Assembly (NCBI RefSeq): GCF_020740795.1
Contig: NC_067301.1
Coordinates: forward strand, 4,774,001-4,838,000
Reading direction: 5' to 3'
DNA length: 64,000 nt
Origin: Apus apus
Taxonomy: Eukaryota > Chordata > Aves > Apodiformes > Apodidae
The notes beneath the pieces are model-generated. The model saw nothing but the letters and a program-made list of their open reading frames with translations, did not search any database and was not told the origin of the DNA. This document shows, piece by piece, positions 57,001 to 64,000 of this stretch (positions within the stretch are counted from its first letter, which is position 1; every line of letters begins with the position of its first letter). The position numbers were made by a program, and so were the translations under genes.

Positions 57001-60000
57001 GAAACTTAAGTCTTTGTTTACTGGGTGCCATCCTTGCAGTTGTTCCTGATTCAGGATAGTATGAAGTTTAACCTTAAGGTGAAGACCAGCTGCTCTCCAT
57101 ATTCACTGAGAGTAGAACACATCCATCTGTTCTTTTTTTTTTTTAAACACTAGAAAAAAAGCCACCATTACCACCTACTTCACTTGAAAGCTCTGCAGAA
57201 GGCTGTAAAAGATGAGTACCATCCTTACTTGGGAGATTTTAGGTATAGGTTTGGTAGGTCTTGGTTACATGTGTCACCCTTCAGGCACAACCTCAGCATT
57301 CAGCTGTGCTGACTGCTGGGGACTGGCAGAGCCTTCCAGTATTAATGCTCAAGTGAAATAATTCAGAATTATGTCTTTTAAATGCCACATGGACATACAT
57401 AAAATACTCTGAAACTATTTCAAGACAGAGCTCTCCTCACAACTGCAGGCAGACTATTAAAAAAGTCCACAGAAATACTAAGATCATCTAAGTTACATTG
57501 ATAAGATTTTGATATATTTTGAATTAATGCACTAATTTCAGTGCTTAATATCCACTATGTGATTCCATGTTCTAGAAAGTAAACAATGTGATTAGAAGAA
57601 AAAGCAACGTAAGATCCTTAAACTTTCCTTCAAAATGAGGATTAATTAGTTGCAAAACTGCTTTTCATCAATGAAGTTCTGCATGAGTTTGGCTCACCTG
57701 GAATCACTGCATAATTACATAATGCAGCACAGTAGAATTAAAATTTATGTCAATCACAATAACAAAACCACTAATTCTTATATTTCAAGTGCACAATCTT
57801 CAGCAGCTGTAAGGGGCAGCTGGATGAAGAAAGGAGACTGGCACAGAAAGCTTTGTGAGAAGACTTCAGTCCAAGATTATAGATAATTTACCCACCCATT
57901 TATTAATCAATATCCATACTGTAGCCAGGATAACATCCAATCCTGCTGTCCAACCCTAACCTATCTGTAGCACTTGATCATGGGGTATTAAAAAGTGACA
58001 ACCCTTCTGATGAAAAGAATTTTGTAGGGATGAAATGACATGATAATTGGAAAAACATTACTATCCTTGGCAAACTTCCCAATACAAAATTCTCAGATAA
58101 ACACCTTAAAACACTGAATTTTGTTAGTAGTGAAAGGTTACATAAGCCTACTGTTTGATTATTAAGATATCAAATAAAAATGTAAGTCTTGGATGTGCAA
58201 AGGACTTAAAATGTAGCACACTGATCTAGGGTCACAAAAAAACACACTGTTTAAGAGAAATATACTCCTGTTGCTTATGTATTTAGGCTATTTAAACAGA
58301 AACCAGACATGAACTAGGAATGAAAAACAATTTTACTACTTTACTGGATTCAGCAGGAAAAGCACTCAAATGATGGCCACAAACCCCAGGCACAAATGTC
58401 TAATGTTTACTGGAAATATTCTCTTTTACACAGTCCTGGAAGCTTTCTAGTCTTCCCTTATCTTTGAGGGTCTCTGACAATATTCTCTGTCACTCAAAAT
58501 ATATTAATTTTTCAAGAACTCAGAAGGAAGAGACTGGACTCTTCCCAATCTTCCCATAAAACAAACAAACAAACAAAAAAATTAACAGAGCCTTTTCAGG
58601 GGGTTCCAAGCATTTCTGTCAAGGAACACACATATTTCCTATTGCCAGAAAGCATCTCAAAACTTGCTAGAAAACCTTATTTTTGCAATAAAGCAGCTTG
58701 TGTGCACAGCCTAGAAAAGAAGCCAATTTTTATTTTTTTTTTAATTCAGTTTCCCCAAGTTTAACAAGCTTCTCTGTGTGACAGATTTTACCAACCTAAA
58801 CCAAGCTTGTTTTTCCTTCTGAAGAAGTGCTGAGAGCTTGCTTGTGGGATTAGAAGAGGAAGGCACTGCTACTTTGTGGATACTTTGGGGAACAGATAAT
58901 CCTCTGGCAAAAGGAATTGGCTTTGTTGGCCAGTGTCCCCAATTCTACAGTTTATCTGTGTTCAGGCATCCCTGAGTTCTTGGTTCAACAAACCTCAGAA
59001 AACAGCCAATTGCCCCCAAACAACTCTAAAAACCAGCCCGTTTCCATCATGCCACTACAAATTATTCCCATGATGGGAACAAATATGTCTGGACCAGCAA
59101 AGAGCTGTTTTCCATCAACAGTTGTGATGATTGACTCCTTACAGGCCAGAGTAGCAGCCCCCTTCAGCCTTTCAGCAAGGGTGCACTACGTTGCTTACAG
59201 GCATTAAAACTGGCCACATTCCCAATCTTGATGGAAATGCTTGCAAATTAAATAAAAACATTCATGAGCTTTGAAAGGAAAAGCAGTGAAAAGTGTTATA
59301 ATAAAACTCTTTGCCAGCTCTGCTGTTCAGGGTGCAAAAGTTGTTCTATTATTTATTCTGTATTAACCACATTCCCTTTTCAGAGGAGAAAATGAAGAGC
59401 CAAGGAAGATATTTAGCAGAAAAAGTGAAGCACAGTGACAGTCTTTGTGTATTGGTAATGCAAAGAAAGGATACATGAAACAAAAAAGAAATCAGAAAAG
59501 ATTGTAGGAAGTACCAGTGTTCTGTTTCTCAAGAGGCCCTTTCACTTGTTCCCCCTGTTCCTATATAACTGAAATGATTTACTATAATTAGGTGCCTTTT
59601 GATTTGACTTCACTAGGGATTTAGTGATCACTGTGAGCTGTAGCAGAGCCTTAGAACATTTATGATTATCTCCAAAGCCAGAGGTGAATGGTTTCACACT
59701 TCCTGGGAGGGGAAAGCAGCATTTCACAGAGCTTCAAAGAGGGGACTCCGATGAGCTGCCAGCTGAGCTGATGAGAACCTTTGCCAGCTCAGCAAGCACC
59801 AGGAATGTTGGATTCTAAGCATTTGCCAGATGCATACGAAGGGTTTTGCAATGACTGGCTACCAAATAAATTGCCACAGGGCACTGAGCATTTCTTCTTG
59901 TCTCAGCTTCACATACACCTGCCAGAACAGCTTCCCAGAGAAGACAGTCATTTCAACCCACCTCTGATTTAATCTGGCCCTCCAGGGACAAGAGATCTCT

Positions 60001-63000
60001 GGTTCTAATCATGTAATACTAATATACTTGAATTTGGTAACACCAACCAGTATTATAAGCACAGGGTACCAAGTTAAGACTCAGTTCTCCCAGCCACTTC
60101 AAACCTACATCATAAAGTCAAAATGGACTTGCTTCATGTTCTTGCCTGTAGGATCTCATCTTTTTAGCTACCATGTAACAGATTCTTTCCACGTATAAAA
60201 TATAATGGAGAAAAACTAGGGCAAATGATACTCAATTTCTCTATCAGTAGTGGGGAAAAGGAAAAAATAGCACTAGGACCCACTCAGTAATCACAGAACT
60301 AGTTTCTCCCTATCAATTCCCAAAACTATCACCCTTTCCGAAATGTAACAGCATCCTGAATTCAAGCTGTAAGTACACCAGTATATAACAGTGGAACAGT
60401 TTACTACAGAAACTGGTTTCTTCATTTCCTACAGCTGATCTAACCTGGCAGTGACCAGAGTCAGTAACTATTGCTGCTTAAGTGACTACACTCAGATCTC
60501 CCTGCAACAGGGGAAGCTTCATCTTTCAAATACTCATCAAGAAGTCAAATTCCATTAAGGCTAAGGTCTCTGCCAAGAGAGATTTATCTGCCCAAATCTC
60601 TCTGTGCTTCCTCAAGAGTAGTAACAGGGAAGATTTGTGTTCTTTTCCATTCCTGCATAATGTGTCTGTTGTCACTCCCTTACACAGAACAAAGAAGTAT
60701 TACCTCTGTTTTAAAACAGGTGAGTCAAAGTATACAAAATATAGATGGCCTGCCTTGGGATACACAAATTGGAGGCTAAAACCCTGGCTGGCTTATTTCT
60801 TACTAAATACTCCAGCCTAAAGAGGGGATTTGGAGACCTTTCTGCACTGTTTCATAATATCCATGGGCAGAGAGTTTGGCTGAATCCTGGATCCTGCCAA
60901 AATCTGTATCAAGAGGGAATGGACCTACAAGTGGCTCCCCTCTTTCACATCTGCTTCTCATGATGTGAGCATGTGTGAAATTCAGACTACAACAGCCAGA
61001 TGAAAGAGTTACAGTGAGATGGAGCAGCAGCAGAATGGATTGGAGTCCTGTGTAACATGATGGGGTGTAAGCGGGGTGGCTTTTGGGGACAGAGGAGCCA
61101 GAGTTTGGTCTGTCCTAGTCTTTGTTCCAACTTTGACAAAAACATGTTTCTCATCACAGGAAGCCCGTGAAGAATTTGCCCCTGGGAATGAGAGAAGCTC
61201 CAGCTGGAAGAGGGCTCAGACAGGATTAGAGGCAGAACAAAAAGGTCAGGCTTTCATCCATGTGCAGTGGCACCTTCTAGGCTGAAGTATAAAAAGCAAT
61301 TTTGCGATGGAAGGTTTCTGGAATGTCCGTGAAAACATGACAGAAGCCTAGGGTCTGCTGTGGAGGTATCCTCAGTACTTCAACCAAATTGTACCTGCAT
61401 GTCCCATGTCACCAATGCCACACCACAGCCTCACCAGCTGACTCTACAGGCAGTGGTTTCTGCCTGAAGCACAACACACAGGCCGTCACCAACAACAGAA
61501 CAAGACACTCACTCTGCCTGTTTGTAGATATCCAATTCTGACCTCCTCCCAAAGATCCCCTCTTCCTCCTCCAAGAAAATGCAGGTTTATGAAACATCAG
61601 TACTCATACTACACCCCTTCAGCAATTTGATGCTTTCATCTTCCTCAACATTTGCACCCTGTGGGGTGTCTCATCATTGTTCTGCAGTAAAACTATTAGC
61701 CCACCGTGGTGCAACGCAGAGGCAGAAACAAAGCATCAAGCTTCAAGTGTAACAAAGCTGAGAAGGAAGAGAAACTGCACCGAGAAATTGTGCTTCTGAT
61801 TTCTCTACAAGTGGGTGTCAGATCAGATCAGCAAGGCTTTTCTGACCTTTTCTAATTAGGCAGAAATCCTGCAGCCACTGTGGATAAGCAAAAGAAGTCT
61901 CGATGGGTTAACATGTCTCAGTTGGGTTTTGTCCTCATTTGCTTTCTAAAAGCAGCAAGACTAGCTTTCTTTTGTCTGCTTGGACACCAAGAAGCTTTAA
62001 TGGCATTTACCCCAGAAGCAGATACAAGGGCCATTTACTTCATTTGCATTTTATCTCTGCCAGTTATAATCAGAAACTTTGCAGGAAGATGCAAGAACCT
62101 ACATGTTGGACAATTACAGGGTGGCCAGCCCATGGAGAAAAACTTACCCATAAAGATCAAGAACAAAAACCTGTTGCAAAAGGCTGCACCACTGCTGAAA
62201 CAATTCTACTTTGGGATCAGTTATAATCAACTTTTGAACTGTTAAAAGATATAAAAGAGGTGACTGAAGACACCATCGCAGCCAGCTGATACCTGACCTA
62301 TATATTCTGAATGTCTGAAGATTTACTCTTAACCTACACTCTGTGTAACTGTGGACTTTTCAATTATCCATAGATTTTCCTCTCAAAATCCTGGCAATAA
62401 ACTGGCCTCTATAATCCTGGAGGTAGACTGAGCACATTGCCTGTAAAAAACCCCATCTCTTGTCCATTTTAAGTAGGCTGCCTTGGAGCATTACTTACTG
62501 TCCTTTTGCTTGTCCGCTGTCTGTAGGACAAGCATAGATTTTGACTTACATATTTTGTAGACTGCTTTACATCCCACCTTCAGATATCCCATCTCTGAAA
62601 ACAACAGCACTGAATTCTAAAAATAAATAAATCAAAAAAATAAAATAGTGCAGAGACACTGGTGTCCAGAGACAGGAGAATTAGATGCTGAACTCATGAT
62701 TTTGCTAAAATATTACCTACACTAAAAAATACTGCAAGCACAGACTTGCTCCCTACAACTTCTGGGAATGCATTTGTAGGACCTGCTGCAGCTAGAGCTA
62801 CCTGCTAGGGAGTTACCTTCCTTGAACTTTTATAAACTCGACAGCCTTTTTACTTCCTGGACCTCTAATGCTCTTACTGAAGTGCCAGAACTAGTCACCA
62901 ACAGGGCTACAATCCAATAGGCAGTAATTGCTGGAAACTCTCCTCATTTCCTAGCCCTCTCCCACACTGCTTCAAGACAGAACTGAGTGAAATCTCTCCC

Positions 63001-63131
63001 GCTCTCCCCAAACCTTCTTGGCTCAAACCTGTTCCAATTTCACCCTGTAAACACCTGATCTGAACAGATGAACTGGGAGGGGCCAGAAAGCTCTTCATAG
63101 CTTCAGGGGGTGGAGGTAAACAGAAAAATAG
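54041..63131. other. Large MTOR intron 28 segment without further exons
   Basis: After MTOR exon 29 no further MTOR coding exon is recognisable up to the right edge. The expected exon 28 is therefore outside the window. The intron contains one CR1 fragment (56482-56680), several A-rich runs and a GA-rich stretch near 55848-55883. A few 60-120 codon open frames on either strand have no family resemblance. Confidence 0.6.
56482..56680 (+). mobile_element. CR1-like LINE fragment, 3' part
   Basis: The segment includes GGAATAGTCTCCCAAGAGAA, GGTTGGACCAGATGATCCTT and GAGGTCCCTTCCAACCTGAC, ending CATTCTAGGATTCTTA. These match the conserved 3' part of CR1 elements. It is older and more diverged than the copy in EXOSC10, 5'-truncated and non-coding. 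Confidence 0.8.
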
Positions 63132-63138
63132 TATAAAA
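63132..63138 (+). promoter_or_regulatory. ANGPTL7: TATA box of ANGPTL7
   Basis: TATAAAA lies 218-224 bases upstream of the ANGPTL7 start codon on the plus strand. With a start site about 30 bases downstream this predicts a 5' UTR of roughly 190 bases. The surroundings are not a CpG island, which fits a tissue-restricted gene. Confidence 0.6.
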
Positions 63139-63355
63139 GATGCTTTGAGTCAGACTTCTAAAGTGCATAGACTCCCAACAGGAGGGGTCTGAAGAAAAAA
63201 AGTTACTTCATCAGGCTCCACCTTCAGAGATTCACTTCATTGGAAGAAAGCTAGGTACCAGCCTGCTGGAGCACTTGCAGAAAGTTTCCTACCTACCCCA
63301 GCTGCACTCAGACTACCCGCAGGCAGCTGGAAGTTTTCTGCTGCTCTAAGCAAAA

Positions 63356-63734
63356 ATGCCAGCAAGACCTACTGCTCAGCTGGCATGGCTCTGCATTGTC
63401 ACCGTGTCTGTGGCCATCTACCCAGCACTGCTGCAGAAGCCCCCCAAAAGGAGGACAATCAATGGGAACGCACAGTCCAAGCTGACAGGCTGCTGCGACG
63501 AGATGAAGGAGCTCAAGCTGCAAGTTGCCAACCTGAGCAGAATGCTGCAGGAGCTGAGCAAGAAGCAGGAAGGTGACTGGGTCAATGTGGTGATGCAGGT
63601 GATGGAGCTGGAGGGGAGCACCAAGCAGATGGAGTCCCGACTCATCGACGCCGAGAGCAAATACTCCGAAATGAACAACCAGATCGACATCATGCAACTC
63701 CAGGCAGCTCAGACCGTCACACAAACTTCAGCTG
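63356..63734 (+). CDS. ANGPTL7: Angiopoietin-like 7, coding exon 1 (partial gene)
   Basis: ANGPTL7 is a secreted angiopoietin-like glycoprotein of cornea and trabecular meshwork linked to extracellular matrix and eye pressure. Exon 1 encodes 126 residues plus one base and ends at a donor reading GTAAGG. The N-terminus has a hydrophobic signal peptide (about 8-21), then a basic PPKRR stretch, a CC pair at 46-47 and a coiled coil at about 48-120. DAESKYSEMNNQIDIMQLQA is identical to human as I recall it. A sequon, N59-L-S, lies in the coiled coil. The fibrinogen-like domain is in later exons beyond 64000. The gene lies inside an MTOR intron on the opposite strand. Reading past the donor gives an intronic tail to 63790, which I exclude. 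Confidence 0.93.
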
Positions 63735-64000
63735 GTAAGGAGGGAGTTCCCAAGCTCCAGATGCACCTCTTAGTGCACAAAATGAACTAATGACTAGTGC
63801 TTAACGCTGGTATGCCCCACTAATGTGGTTAACAAGTCTGCACAGGGAATACTGCTGCTTTAAGTACTTCTGTAGGCAGGTGATGCTCAGAAAACTAGTT
63901 GGAATTCATCTGTCAACAGTCCAAAGATCCAGCTGTATTTCAATATCTGCATGTCTGCTTTCAGGGAGTGGAAAGACAGGACAGGGACTGGATGTGTACA
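63735..64000 (+). other. ANGPTL7: Start of ANGPTL7 intron 1
   Basis: This intronic sequence follows the exon 1 donor. I see no second exon before the window ends. Confidence 0.8.

Noticed and set aside
58917-59207. A 96-codon plus-strand open frame in MTOR intron 28
   Set aside because: It shows no recognisable family, no splice partner and no promoter signal, and its length is compatible with chance.
59340-59420. A second possible MIR-like segment
   Set aside because: The resemblance is limited to a short stretch around CTTTTCAGAGGAGAAAATGA and is too weak to call.
61880-62245. A 121-codon plus-strand open frame upstream of ANGPTL7
   Set aside because: It has mildly hydrophobic segments but no known family, and no acceptor/donor arrangement linking it to ANGPTL7 exon 1.
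63735-63790. Extension of the ANGPTL7 frame past exon 1
   Set aside because: The frame crosses a clear donor site (GTAAGG), and the vertebrate protein continues with the fibrinogen-like domain from a later exon, so the extra residues are intronic.

Overview
This window is vertebrate nuclear DNA, most likely from a bird. It has multi-exon genes with GT-AG introns, CpG-island promoters, two 3' ends of CR1-type LINEs (the typical sauropsid retrotransposon), and the conserved gene order SRM - EXOSC10 - MTOR with ANGPTL7 nested inside MTOR. No prokaryotic or viral element was recognised.

Layout, left to right. Positions 1-2384 hold no recognisable gene. SRM (spermidine synthase, minus strand) has 8 coding exons between 3020 and 8140, all resolved. 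Its 3' UTR runs to about 2385 and carries a coding-like open frame that I do not recognise. A CpG-island promoter with duplicated CCAAT boxes, a CRE-like site and a CACGTG E-box lies at 8141-8340, backed by a GC-rich minisatellite. After about 1.7 kb of spacer comes EXOSC10 (nuclear exosome 3'-5' exoribonuclease, minus strand), whose 25 coding exons from 10463 to 24974 encode 903 residues. Its promoter has a TCTCGCGAGA palindrome and a YY1-type motif over the start codon. About 0.7 kb further on is the poly(A) signal of MTOR (minus strand). Thirty MTOR exons (29-58 by human numbering) lie between 26680 and 54040. They encode the last 1,117 residues: most of FAT, then FRB, the kinase domain and FATC. 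The 5' half of MTOR lies beyond the right edge. From 54041 on is a large MTOR intron, which contains ANGPTL7 exon 1 on the opposite strand (63356-63734). The rest of ANGPTL7 is outside the window.

How the genes relate: SRM, EXOSC10 and MTOR are tandem, same-strand housekeeping genes serving polyamine synthesis, nuclear RNA processing and decay, and nutrient-controlled growth signalling. ANGPTL7 is a secreted, tissue-restricted factor with its own TATA promoter inside an MTOR intron. Exon borders were set by reading frame, GT-AG sites and similarity to the vertebrate proteins as I remember them. All exon phases join without a frameshift or premature stop, so the three readable genes appear intact.
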